DNA of 12,728 bases from Candidatus Sumerlaeota bacterium (lineage in GTDB: Bacteria; Sumerlaeota; Sumerlaeia; JAFGJS01), in assembly GCA_016928995.1 (NCBI GenBank), contig JAFGJS010000101.1, positions 1 to 12,728 on the forward strand, written 5' to 3'. Positions 1 to 7,121 of the stretch are shown piece after piece; position 1 is the stretch's first letter, and each line of letters begins with the position of its first letter. The notes under the pieces are model-generated. The model was given only the letters and a program-made list of their open reading frames with translations, searched no databases and was not told the origin of the DNA. A program made the position numbers and the translations under genes.

Positions 1-1
1 A

Positions 2-148
2 CCGCGCGAGCAGGAAGCGGCGCTTGAACAAGCAGGCCAAAAACGTCGCGGCAAGAAGCCCAAACAGCCCGATGACAAACCCGATCCCTGCAATTTTCTT
101 ACCTGCGTACGAAAAAAAATTCAAGAATGTCACGCCGCGCGCCGATAG
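2..148 (+). CDS. C-terminal end of an unidentified basic protein, possibly a transposase relic (partial at left edge)
   Basis: An open frame enters from the left edge and ends at TAG 146-148, giving 48 visible residues. The tail is very charged, with a Lys/Arg-rich stretch (KRRGKKPKQPDDKPDP) followed by Cys-containing sequence. From memory, the basic GKKPK..P..KPDP linker resembles the linker before the NFTDP motif in IS1182-type transposases, and here an NF is followed by unrelated residues and an early stop. A truncated or frameshifted transposase is therefore possible, but the resemblance is short and unverified. No start is visible, and no terminal inverted repeat is seen between 149 and 197. 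It could equally be the C-terminus of any lysine-rich protein. Confidence 0.35.
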   Translation, partial: PREQEAALEQAGQKRRGKKPKQPDDKPDPCNFLTCVRKKIQECHAARR

Positions 149-197
149 TATGAGCTAAGGGCACGGATCGCCCATTGCATTCCTCAAGGAAGAGGTG

Positions 198-1484
198 ATG
201 AAGATGGCCGGCATACTTGCCAGCATCACGTCGGCGTGGCCGGAATTGTCCGGCGGCCGATCCCAGGAAACGCCGCAAAGCGCTTCGCAGAATTCCACCA
301 GTTCATCCAATCCCGCTAGTTTGACTCCTGATAACGCCGCGCTTGCCGCCAATGACGCGGATGTCGTTGAACTTTCCGGTCTGACGCCTGACGCCGTTAA
401 CGCGCAGATCAACGAATTGTATAACGTTCTCAACTCCGCCCGGCAAACTCCCAGTTCGCAAAGCCAGCCAGCCGCCATAGCGGATGCGGAGAACGCCTCC
501 GCGCAGGCCGCTGGTTTTTCATGGCAATCGCTGTTGGGCAATTGGCGGGAAAGCAGCGGCGGTTCGCTGGATTCGCTGTTCAACGATCTGCAGGTCATGG
601 CGGATGAATTGCGGCAATACGACCACGAGCAGATGGACCGGCTGGAGATCCTGTTGCGCACGCTGGCGAAACTCGACCCGGACAACGCGCACACGATTTT
701 GAACCGGATGCGCGCGGCGATCGGCCGGACGCTGGATTTGATGCGATCGTATTCCAGCGCTCAGGCTGCACCGGCCGCCATTCCGGAACAAACCTCGCAG
801 AATGAACAAGCGCAAGCCAGTTTCGTCCATTTTTCGCTCGATCTCGAAATGGAATTCACCGAGGAAATCGAGTCTGTCGTGGCGGAGCTGCGCGACAATG
901 GCGTCGAGGTGCAGACCGCGCGGATTCGCTCCTCCAGCAGCATCTCGATCCACGTGGAATTCACCGGCGTGCAGGTGCAGCAGTCCGATCCGCTCGTGCT
1001 GGACCTGAATGGCGACGGCGTGAATCTGTCCAGCTATGAAAACGGCGCGGCATTCGACATCAACGGCGACGGCGCCATCGACCGCACGGCCTTTGTGCAG
1101 GGCGATGACGCCTTGCTCGCGCTGGATCGCGACGGCAACGGCCGCATCGATGACGGCGGCGAGCTCTTCGGCGATCAGCACGGCGCGGTCAACGGCTTCG
1201 AGGAACTGGCGCGTTACGACGACAACGCCGACGGCATGATCGATCAGCAGGACGCGATTTTCTCCCTGTTGCGCCTGCTGCATGACCGCAACGGTGATGG
1301 GACCGTGGCTGGCGACGAGCTTTCCACCCTGGAGGAGCAGGGGATCACGGCGATCCGCCTGGATTATCAATCCGGCAGCAAGGATGACGGCCAGGGCAAC
1401 ACCCTCGCCGAAGAGGCCGTGTTCCAGCGCGCGGACGGCTCGCAAGGCGCCGTGGTGGACGCCTGGCTGGGCTATCAATCCTGA
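198..1484 (+). CDS. EF-hand-like calcium-binding repeat protein
   Basis: The product has 428 residues. The N-terminal half is Ser/Gln/Ala-rich and then helical, without a signal peptide or membrane segment (residues 1-255). The C-terminal part (about 264-389) carries a run of Asp-rich calcium loops: DLNGDG (269-274), DINGDGAID (287-295), DRDGNGRIDDGGE (310-322), DDNADGMIDQQD (341-352) and DRNGDGTVAGDE (363-374). The opening DPLVLDLNGDG and the ELFGD after the third loop are the pattern I know from bacterial EF-hand/RTX-associated calcium-binding proteins, some of them large secreted ones. Calcium binding is well supported by the loops; the cellular role is unknown. I chose ATG 198 because AAGGA lies 7 bases upstream; GTG 195 and ATG 204 are in-frame alternatives. 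An intrinsic terminator follows 76 bases after the stop, so the gene is probably monocistronic. Without a signal peptide the protein is either cytoplasmic or exported by a leaderless route. Confidence 0.85.
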   Translation: MKMAGILASITSAWPELSGGRSQETPQSASQNSTSSSNPASLTPDNAALAANDADVVELSGLTPDAVNAQINELYNVLNSARQTPSSQSQPAAIADAENASAQAAGFSWQSLLGNWRESSGGSLDSLFNDLQVMADELRQYDHEQMDRLEILLRTLAKLDPDNAHTILNRMRAAIGRTLDLMRSYSSAQAAPAAIPEQTSQNEQAQASFVHFSLDLEMEFTEEIESVVAELRDNGVEVQTARIRSSSSISIHVEFTGVQVQQSDPLVLDLNGDGVNLSSYENGAAFDINGDGAIDRTAFVQGDDALLALDRDGNGRIDDGGELFGDQHGAVNGFEELARYDDNADGMIDQQDAIFSLLRLLHDRNGDGTVAGDELSTLEEQGITAIRLDYQSGSKDDGQGNTLAEEAVFQRADGSQGAVVDAWLGYQS

Positions 1485-1560
1485 CCGGGCGCGCATGATA
1501 TTTCCTTTGCATGTGGCGCCGCATCGGTCTAAAAAGAAGTCATATACAAAATTTATCATA

Positions 1561-1597
1561 CAGCGGCCTGCCTGCCGCAGGGCGGGCCGCTGTTTTC
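1561..1597 (+). terminator. Rho-independent terminator after the EF-hand gene
   Basis: A 12-bp GC-rich stem is formed by 1561-1572 (CAGCGGCCTGCC) and 1581-1592 (GGCGGGCCGCTG), with one T-G wobble and an 8-base loop. TTTTCT follows directly. This is a strong intrinsic terminator for the + strand, placed between the EF-hand gene and the small CxxC gene. It argues that the two are separate transcripts. Confidence 0.8.
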
Positions 1598-1629
1598 TAG
1601 TTTATACAAGCCCGGAAGGATCGCCGGAC

Positions 1630-1782
1630 ATGACCAAGGAAATCTGTAAATGGGAGAGCTTCACCAAGAGCAACTTCAAGAAATTGAAGGAGATCGTGGA
1701 GAAGCCGAAGTATATCTGTTTGAAATGCGGCCGCGTGGCGAATGACAAAAGCTATCTTTGCAAAAGCAAATCCATCGAATAA
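1630..1782 (+). CDS. Small zinc-ribbon-like protein (50 aa)
   Basis: This short protein is rich in Lys, with one CxxC pair inside YICLKCGRVANDKSYLC (Cys 31, 34 and 44) and another Cys near the N-terminus (Cys 6). A CxxC plus a third Cys about ten residues later is typical of a single zinc-binding knuckle; the basic composition would suit nucleic-acid or ribosome contact, but that is inference. The ATG at 1630 has a good ribosome-binding site (GGAAGGA, 9 bases upstream) and the stop is TAA 1780-1782. It begins shortly after the terminator at 1561-1597 and ends 33 bases before fruK, so the two may be co-transcribed. I recall similar tiny CxxC proteins annotated as hypothetical in several Gram-negative groups, but cannot name a function. 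Confidence 0.7.
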   Translation: MTKEICKWESFTKSNFKKLKEIVEKPKYICLKCGRVANDKSYLCKSKSIE

Positions 1783-1815
1783 ACGCGCCCCGGCGCTGAT
1801 GGCGAACGCCTTTTC

Positions 1816-2784
1816 ATGATTCTGACTCTCACACCGAATCCCTGCGTCGATAAAACCGTGTGGATCGAACGGCTCGAACCGGGCCGTCCGGTTCGCGGCG
1901 AGCGTTGCGATTGCGTGGCCGGCGGCAAGGGCTGCAATGTCTCCAAGGCCGTGCGGCAGCTCGGCGGCGCCACGATGTGCGCGCTGGTCGTCGGCGGACA
2001 CACTGGGCGTTATGTGGCGGAGCTGCTCGAAGAGCGGCACAAGGTGAGCGTTGCGCCGCTATGGGTGGAAGCTTCTACGCGAACCATCACCACCGTGCTG
2101 GAATGCGAAAAGCATCGGCAGACCGCGATCTTCGAGCCAGGTTCGGCTGTGACTGACGAGGAGGCGGAGTGCATCCACGATCAATTCCTCGGCATCCTGG
2201 ACGCTCTGCGTGAAAATGAACCGCACGCCCCCTTGACGGTCACGCTGAATGGAACCGTGCCGGATGCGAAACTGCGCAACCTGTATGCCCGGCTGATCCC
2301 GGAGCTGAAGCGGCGCAAGGTCTTCGTGCTGCTCGACTCCCATGGCCCTGAGTTCGCCGAAGGCTTGAAAGCCGCGCCGGACGCTATCAAGCCGAACCGT
2401 CAGGAGGTTGAGGAACTGCTGGGCATGCCGCTGGATTCCGAGGAAACCCTGAAAAACGCATTGACGCAGCTGCATGAAATGGGTGTGGAACTGGCCGTCA
2501 TCACGGACGGCGTCAACGGAGCGGCCGTCTCGCGGCGCGAGGGCGGCCGATTTCAGCAATTGCGCGCCATTCCGCCGCAAGTCGAGGAAATCAATTCCAT
2601 CGGCAGCGGCGACTGTTTCGTTGGCGGACTGGTTCATGCGCTGCAGATCGGGCAATCGCTGGAAGATGCTGTGCGCCTGGCCAGCGCCTGCGGCGCCTCC
2701 AACGCCTCGCATTGGGACATCGGCGCCCTCAACCGCGAAGAAATCCTTCGGCTCGTTCCGCAAATCCGCATTGAGCCGTTATAA
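1816..2784 (+). CDS. fruK: 1-phosphofructokinase-type PfkB kinase
   Basis: The 322-residue product matches the 1-phosphofructokinase/tagatose-6-phosphate kinase (LacC/FruK) branch of the PfkB sugar kinases in length and layout. It opens with MILTLTPNPCVDKT, as FruK proteins do. It has the substrate-binding GGKGCNVSKA (36-45), an IKPNRQEVEELLG segment (191-203), and the C-terminal ATP/anion-hole motif GSGDCFVGG (263-271), with Asp266 the expected catalytic base. The predicted reaction is ATP-dependent phosphorylation of fructose 1-phosphate to fructose 1,6-bisphosphate in the cytoplasm; tagatose-6-phosphate is an alternative substrate within the family. No PTS fructose transporter gene is adjacent, so the source of fructose 1-phosphate is not shown. 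The start lacks a clear Shine-Dalgarno sequence; translation may depend on the small upstream gene ending 33 bases earlier. Confidence 0.88.
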   Translation: MILTLTPNPCVDKTVWIERLEPGRPVRGERCDCVAGGKGCNVSKAVRQLGGATMCALVVGGHTGRYVAELLEERHKVSVAPLWVEASTRTITTVLECEKHRQTAIFEPGSAVTDEEAECIHDQFLGILDALRENEPHAPLTVTLNGTVPDAKLRNLYARLIPELKRRKVFVLLDSHGPEFAEGLKAAPDAIKPNRQEVEELLGMPLDSEETLKNALTQLHEMGVELAVITDGVNGAAVSRREGGRFQQLRAIPPQVEEINSIGSGDCFVGGLVHALQIGQSLEDAVRLASACGASNASHWDIGALNREEILRLVPQIRIEPL

Positions 2785-2812
2785 AAAAAAATGACCGCCC
2801 GAAGGACGGTCA
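2783..2812 (-). terminator. Rho-independent terminator on the minus strand
   Basis: Read on the minus strand, TGACCG (2812-2807) pairs with CGGTCA (2797-2792). The inner bases add two more G-C pairs across a mismatch, with a short loop. Nine consecutive T residues follow (complement of 2791-2783). This is a strong intrinsic terminator for transcripts coming from the rfaE1 side. On the + strand the A-tract precedes the hairpin and no T-tract follows, so it would work poorly for fruK. It begins only a few bases after the fruK stop. Confidence 0.75.
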
Positions 2813-3129
2813 AATACAAGGGTATTGGGTTGTCTCTGGGCCGATTTTTCCGCCGCTTAGCAGAATCCTGTACGGTCGGCCCATACTTTTTATTTCGAAT
2901 TCAGCGCTCCGAATAGAGCGCCGCGAAATCGCTTATGTTTCATATTCTGCTAGAACATAATGCAGAAAGCATGCCAGTAATTGATCGTTGATGATATTGC
3001 AGCGTGGACGATTGAAATAATTGTAGATAGGTTTTCTCGGATTGCTTTGTATGGGCTGAAAGAGGTTGGGAAAGCGGCGGCACTCGTGTTCGATAATCGG
3101 ACGAAATGACCGTCTGAATATCAGACAGA
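2813..3129. other. Gene-free, hairpin-rich stretch between convergent fruK and rfaE1
   Basis: I find no convincing gene here. Several short dyads are present: GGGCCGA/TCGGCCC (2838-2882), GCGCTC/GAGCGC (2904-2921, 6-base loop), TTCTGC/GCAGAA (2945-2967, 11-base loop) and GTCTGA/TCAGAC (3112-3126, 3-base loop). The last lies directly after the rfaE1 stop on the minus strand. Two minus-strand ORFs overlap this stretch and run back into rfaE1 out of frame; neither has a recognisable protein pattern. Transcripts from rfaE1 would carry this stretch as a long 3' untranslated region up to the terminator at 2812-2783. A small RNA is possible but not shown. Confidence 0.4.
2838..2894 (+). terminator. 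Possible plus-strand terminator after fruK
   Basis: GGGCCGA (2838-2844) can pair with TCGGCCC (2876-2882) around a 31-base loop, with CCG/CGG able to extend the stem past a bulge. ATACTTTTTATTT follows. The T-tract begins four bases after the stem and the loop is long, so this is a moderate candidate for ending the fruK transcript. Confidence 0.4.
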
Positions 3130-4110
3130 CTACTCCTTGACCTGCTGAAGCAACTCTTCCGGCGAGATGGTGGCGTTGCCGTGTTTGAGCACCGCGACGC
3201 TGGACGCCAGGTTGCCCAATTCCGCTGCATCCAGCGTGGGCCATCCGGCGAAAAGCCCTAGGCTGAAGAACGCGGCAAAGGTGTCGCCCGCGCCGGTGAC
3301 GTCGTAAACTTCGTGGCGGATGGCGGGGATATGCCGCGCCGGTTTGCCTTGCTCGACGATGGTGAGTCCGTCCGCGCCGCGTGTGATGACCACGATCGAA
3401 CAGCGCACGGCGCGTTGAAGTTTGCGCGCGGCGCGAACCACGCTTTTATCGTCGCGCAGTTCCAGTCCGGTCTCCACCTGCGCCTCGAGCAGGTTGGGCT
3501 TGATCGCCGCGCAACCGGCGTAGCGCGCGTAATCGCGGCCCTTGGGATCCACCACGGCGGGAATGCCGAGTTTGCGCGCAAGCGCGAGCAGCGCTTTCAG
3601 CACGCGCGGCGTCAGCACGCCCTTGCCGTAATCGGAAACAACCACGCCGTCGTAGCGCTCCAGGTTGCGCTCCAGCCAGCGGATCAGCCGATCTTCCACC
3701 TCGCCGTCGATCGCTCGCGGTCGTTCCCGGTCGATGCGCAGGATCTGCTGGCCATGGGCCACGATGCGCTGTTTCACCGTGGTCGGACGGTGTGCATCGG
3801 CGAACATCGCCGCCGTGCCGATGCCGCGCTCGCGCAGCAGTTCCAGCAGCCGCGCGCCGTCCGCGTCCTTGCCGGCCACCCCGGCTTGCGTCGTTTTGCA
3901 GCCGAACGCCGCGAGGTTATGCGCCACGTTCGCCGCGCCGCCGATCACGTCGCGTTCGTCCTGGTATTGCACCACGATCACCGGCGCTTCGGGCGAGGTG
4001 CGCTCCACCGTGCCGTTCACGTATTGGTCCAGCATCACGTCGCCGATCACCAGCACGCGCAGCCGCGCCAATTCCTTCAGTGTGCCGTTGGTCCATTGCC
4101 GAGCGTTCAC
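3130..4110 (-). CDS. rfaE1: D-glycero-beta-D-manno-heptose-7-phosphate kinase (kinase-only HldE/RfaE domain)
   Basis: The 326-residue PfkB-family protein carries the full RfaE kinase signature set: GDVMLDQY (23-30), RTSPEAPV (37-44), GGAANVAHNL (57-66), SDYGKGVLT (159-167), DPKGRDYARY (188-197), KPNLLEA (204-210) and VTGAGDTFAA (271-280), with Asp276 as catalytic base. It phosphorylates heptose 7-phosphate at C1 to the 1,7-bisphosphate in the ADP-heptose pathway for the lipopolysaccharide inner core. The adenylyltransferase domain found in fused HldE is absent; the protein stops after the kinase domain, so a separate rfaE2/hldC is expected elsewhere. The start is GTG 4110-4108, supported by GGAG seven bases upstream on the minus strand. 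It is the last gene of the leftward run and is separated from the amidohydrolase gene by 90 bp, so it may have its own promoter. Confidence 0.93.
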   Translation of the reverse strand: MNARQWTNGTLKELARLRVLVIGDVMLDQYVNGTVERTSPEAPVIVVQYQDERDVIGGAANVAHNLAAFGCKTTQAGVAGKDADGARLLELLRERGIGTAAMFADAHRPTTVKQRIVAHGQQILRIDRERPRAIDGEVEDRLIRWLERNLERYDGVVVSDYGKGVLTPRVLKALLALARKLGIPAVVDPKGRDYARYAGCAAIKPNLLEAQVETGLELRDDKSVVRAARKLQRAVRCSIVVITRGADGLTIVEQGKPARHIPAIRHEVYDVTGAGDTFAAFFSLGLFAGWPTLDAAELGNLASSVAVLKHGNATISPEELLQQVKE

Positions 4111-4138
4111 GAACGTGCTCCAATTGAATGAATGAAAT

Positions 4139-4159
4139 TGATGTCGAATAAAGACATCA
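4139..4159. other. Hairpin between amidohydrolase and rfaE1
   Basis: TGATGTC (4139-4145) and GACATCA (4153-4159) form a perfect 7-bp stem with a 7-base loop in the 90-bp gap upstream of rfaE1. On the minus strand the following bases are only moderately T-rich (AATTTCATTCATTC), so terminator activity would be weak. It may be an attenuator-like or operator dyad in the rfaE1 leader. Confidence 0.35.
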
Positions 4160-4200
4160 TCTTCGCAGGAGGATGATTGACAAGGAAATTCTGTCCAAGT

Positions 4201-5505
4201 TTATGCAAACGGCAGGAACGCGGGATTGAAATCGCCGCCCACGATGTCGCGTACGCGTTGACGCAAAGCGGCCGGATCGCCAATGACCAGCATGGGAGTC
4301 TTTCCTGCATTCACTTGCGTCCAGCCCTCCGGTCCGTATGCCTGGTCAAACAATTCGCCGTGCCGTTCCGCGGCCAGCAGCGGCTTGCCGTCCATCATCA
4401 GCAGGTCGATGTCCGCCGTGTCGAACGACAGGATCGCATCATACGGATCGTCCGCCTTTGCGCGCACAAGCAGCAGGTCCGCGCAATATCCCGCCTCCAG
4501 GCGGCCCAGATCGCTATCGCGTTTCAATGCGCGGGCGGCGTTGACCGTGGCCATGCCCAGCAGCGTGCGCGAAGGCAGCGTCTCGCCGTACCACTCTTGA
4601 TATTTGGCGGAGGCGACGCGCAGCTCGTCGATCATATTCACGCTGCCGGTCAGGCAGGAGTCCGTGCCCAGCGCGACGTTCACGCCCAATTCCAGCGCCG
4701 GACGGATATCGCCGCCTTGCTGGTAGAGGAATTCATACGTCGCCGGACACCAGGCCACGCTCGCTTTGCTTGCGGCGATGACGGCGTAGTCCTTGCGGTC
4801 GCAGCCGATGCAATGCACCAGCAGCGTGTTGGCGTTGACCAATCCCTGCTCCGCCAATCGCGGCAATTCTTCGCGCGTCTCTGCGTCGAAGCCCTCCTCG
4901 CAGTGGATCACGAACGGCAGCCCTTTTTCCTGCGCGTACTGAAACTCCTCCTGCGCGCCCCAGCCCCACGAGGGGTGCGTTCCGGACTTGTCAATCGCCC
5001 GCAGCAGCGATTCGCGGCCGTATTCGCCGATCATGCGCAACGGCAGCTTTGCGTATAAATCCTCGGCGGTGCGCATGTAATGATCCAGCGCCGTGGCCGC
5101 GCCGCTGAAAATGTTTTTATACGCACCGAGTTGATAGAGCGTGGGGTTATCCACCGTGTCGCGGCGGCGCACTTCGGGAAACGCGCTTTCCGGCTGCTGA
5201 TGCAGCTCCGCCAGCCATTGATACACGTTTTCATACGGCGGATTGCCGCACCGGGGGAGCCATGAGCCGCGGAAATGATCATGGGCGTTGATCAGCGCGG
5301 GCATGGCGATCAGTCCGTGCGCGTCAATCTCGGCCGCGCGCGCGGGATGCGTCGCGTCCACCGCTTCGCGGGCGGATTGCACGTCAGCGAAACGATTTTC
5401 CCGGATCACGATGCGCGCGCCGCGCAGGCATTTGTCCGGCGTGAGCGCTGTCGCGCCCTGAATGATTAAATTCTGCTTCCAGCCTCTTCGCGATTCGATG
5501 GTCAT
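4201..5505 (-). CDS. Metal-dependent amidohydrolase (ATZ/TRZ, cytosine deaminase-like family)
   Basis: The 434-residue product has the amidohydrolase layout: a small N-terminal beta region, a TIM barrel and a C-terminal return to the beta region (RLEAGYCADLLLV, about 335-347). Metal and catalytic residues are visible: HDH (His75, His77), HCEE (His201 with Glu204 as the HxxE proton shuttle), His231 in LLVHCIG, and Asp282 in LGTDS. The HxxE form places it with hydrolytic deaminases of purines, pyrimidines, triazines or related compounds and with chlorohydrolases. The substrate cannot be read from the sequence. No signal peptide is seen, so it is cytoplasmic. The ATG overlaps the lipase stop as ATGA, and there is no Shine-Dalgarno sequence, so its translation is probably coupled to the lipase gene. 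Position in a folK cluster might hint at a pterin-like or nucleobase substrate, but this is speculation. Confidence 0.88.
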   Translation of the reverse strand: MTIESRRGWKQNLIIQGATALTPDKCLRGARIVIRENRFADVQSAREAVDATHPARAAEIDAHGLIAMPALINAHDHFRGSWLPRCGNPPYENVYQWLAELHQQPESAFPEVRRRDTVDNPTLYQLGAYKNIFSGAATALDHYMRTAEDLYAKLPLRMIGEYGRESLLRAIDKSGTHPSWGWGAQEEFQYAQEKGLPFVIHCEEGFDAETREELPRLAEQGLVNANTLLVHCIGCDRKDYAVIAASKASVAWCPATYEFLYQQGGDIRPALELGVNVALGTDSCLTGSVNMIDELRVASAKYQEWYGETLPSRTLLGMATVNAARALKRDSDLGRLEAGYCADLLLVRAKADDPYDAILSFDTADIDLLMMDGKPLLAAERHGELFDQAYGPEGWTQVNAGKTPMLVIGDPAALRQRVRDIVGGDFNPAFLPFA

Positions 5506-6329
5506 GGTTCAATGCGCCGATCTGTTTGATTTTCCACCTCGCTCAGATTCTGCAGCAATTGCGCATAAAAATCAAGCGGCTTTAAAGCACAGGCCGCCGC
5601 CGTCGGCATAAACAGCCAGTTCACCAATCCGATATGGTCCAGCGGCACGGTTCCCCGCCAGCCGCTCCAGCGCGCGGACTCCACCAGCACCAGCCCGTCG
5701 TTCGGACCGGGCTGCTCGCCTTTGCGCTTCAGGTATTCGTAAAACGGCAACAGCACCCAGTGCACCTCGCGCGCGCTTGGCTCGCCGGCGTAGGAAAAAT
5801 ATCGCACCGTCGGCGCGTCTGATGTTTCCGCGTTGAAGCGCTCCATCCGCTCCGGCATCAGGTCGCGGTGCCCGGCGAAGTACGCGTCCACGTATACGCG
5901 CCAGTTGCTCAGTTTGATTTTGAGCAGCGCATCGAGCAGCGGCCCGGCGATCATGTCCAGCGTAAGGTTGGCGATTGCGCTGCCGTGATGCGGCGTGCCC
6001 AGCGTGGTCAGCGAGGCCACGCGTTCCGCCCCGCCCAGCCGCGAGATATAATGCCGCGCATCCAGCCCGCCCATGCTGTGGGCGATGATGTGAATTTTCG
6101 GCGCGTCGATGTTCGCGTCGATGAAGCGCTTGAGCGCCTCGGCGCGCTCCGCGATGCTGCCCGTGCTGGGCACGCCGGGCGCGTATACCTGCTCCACGCC
6201 CAGCGACTTGTAATGCGCCTCGACGCCGTGGAAATATTCGATCCGCAGCGACATCGACTGCCATACGTCATACTGCATCGCCTCAAAGCCGCCCAGACCG
6301 TGAGCTAATAAAATGGGGTATTGAATCAT
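5502..6329 (-). CDS. Alpha/beta-hydrolase lipase (triacylglycerol lipase-like)
   Basis: The 275-residue protein has the bacterial lipase arrangement: an oxyanion-hole HGLGG (10-14) right after the N-terminus, the nucleophile elbow AHSMGG (83-88, Ser85), TLGTPHHGS (109-117), an acid in PNDGLV (Asp211) and a DH pair with His232. These complete a Ser-Asp-His triad as in Pseudomonas/Burkholderia-type true lipases. Unlike those secreted enzymes it starts directly at the first strand (MIQYPILLAHG) and has no signal peptide. It is therefore predicted to act in the cytoplasm, perhaps on membrane lipids or small esters, or to leave the cell by a leaderless route. It overlaps the upstream membrane-protein gene and the downstream amidohydrolase gene by four bases each (ATGA), which points to one transcript with coupled translation. 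No strong ribosome-binding site precedes its ATG. Confidence 0.88.
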   Translation of the reverse strand: MIQYPILLAHGLGGFEAMQYDVWQSMSLRIEYFHGVEAHYKSLGVEQVYAPGVPSTGSIAERAEALKRFIDANIDAPKIHIIAHSMGGLDARHYISRLGGAERVASLTTLGTPHHGSAIANLTLDMIAGPLLDALLKIKLSNWRVYVDAYFAGHRDLMPERMERFNAETSDAPTVRYFSYAGEPSAREVHWVLLPFYEYLKRKGEQPGPNDGLVLVESARWSGWRGTVPLDHIGLVNWLFMPTAAACALKPLDFYAQLLQNLSEVENQTDRRIEP

Positions 6330-7114
6330 AGTTTTGTCATCTGCTGTTCAAGTTTTTGAGTTATCAGGATTCCAATATATTTGGGCGCTAAAAAACAATA
6401 TCCGCCAAAAAAAATTAGTAGCAACATCAATACAAAAAGATCAGGAAGAAATCCCGGTATGATATCGATAAATAAAAATATACTGCAAAGGACATGCCAC
6501 GGCCATACGCCAATTATAATAATAAAAACTATACAGCAAAGACCTATGTTTTTTATATATTTATTCAGCATCCAGAAAACTGGATTAAATTGAATAATCC
6601 AGGGAAGAATGAAAAAGCAAAATATAATAGCATATTCTGTCAACCAGATCGGACCGAATGAATCGCCTATGATGTTGACGCTACTGGTTAAATTAGTCCC
6701 TAAAGCGATGAATAGGTGCAAGCCAAGATAGATTTTTTGCCGTTTTTCATTGTGGAACAGCATCGGCGCTAATATTTCGCGGTGTGTGACGGGCGTCAGG
6801 CTCAGTTGCACCAGCAGCTCTCTTTTCAGCCATTTTGATAGGATGTGCATGGTGTGCATTTTGGGGATGATGGCAAAGTATAGGCCGCAGGCGATAAACA
6901 GTCCGAATGAGCTCTGTAGCAGGATATTGGCATGTCGGCTGAAAATGGCGATGAGCAGAGCGCAGTATCCTACTATAGTTAGAATGACGCCCGATGTCTC
7001 GCTACGAAACCACCATGGCGAGCGTTTGCGCCGGTGCTTGAGCAATTCTTCGAGCGGTGAATTTTTCAGCGCGTCTTGCCAGGATTGCTGATCGGCGCTA
7101 GTGGGCGGAGTCAT
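6326..7114 (-). CDS. Six-helix membrane protein, possible ABC-2-type permease relative
   Basis: The 262-residue protein has a soluble, basic N-terminus (1-38) and about six hydrophobic segments (near 41-58, 65-83, 127-147, 157-176, 190-218 and 223-244). After the second helix comes QLSLTPVTHREILAP (103-117). This resembles the LTP(L/V)..REIL cytoplasmic motif of ABC-2-type permeases, so an export permease or its relative is my best guess; no partner ATPase lies beside it. The gene begins 7 bases after the folK stop without a well-spaced ribosome-binding site and overlaps the lipase start by four bases. Its 3' half (about 6330-6660) is markedly AT-rich compared with all neighbours, suggesting recent acquisition or weak constraint. 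The function remains unknown. Confidence 0.72.
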   Translation of the reverse strand: MTPPTSADQQSWQDALKNSPLEELLKHRRKRSPWWFRSETSGVILTIVGYCALLIAIFSRHANILLQSSFGLFIACGLYFAIIPKMHTMHILSKWLKRELLVQLSLTPVTHREILAPMLFHNEKRQKIYLGLHLFIALGTNLTSSVNIIGDSFGPIWLTEYAIIFCFFILPWIIQFNPVFWMLNKYIKNIGLCCIVFIIIIGVWPWHVLCSIFLFIDIIPGFLPDLFVLMLLLIFFGGYCFLAPKYIGILITQKLEQQMTKL

Positions 7115-7121
7115 CGAGCAG

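Noticed and set aside
1508-1536. Promoter-like TTGCAT-N17-TAAAAA upstream of the small CxxC gene
   Set aside because: Any transcript from it would run straight into the strong terminator at 1561-1597.
519-1559. 346-residue minus-strand ORF opposite the EF-hand gene
   Set aside because: The + strand frame has repeated calcium loops, a ribosome-binding site and a terminator; the antisense frame is Val/Ala/His-rich shadow sequence.
2933-3244. 103-residue minus-strand ORF across the rfaE1 3' end
   Set aside because: It overlaps the rfaE1 end out of frame and its non-overlapping part has no recognisable protein pattern and no ribosome-binding site for an internal start.
3313-4131. 272-residue + strand ORF opposite rfaE1
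   Set aside because: The minus frame carries every RfaE kinase motif; the antisense product is a His/Arg/Ala-rich artefact.
4167-4230. GGAGG followed by ATG and an 18-codon + strand frame
   Set aside because: The Shine-Dalgarno sequence touches the ATG with no spacer, and the frame then runs antisense into the amidohydrolase 3' end before an early stop.
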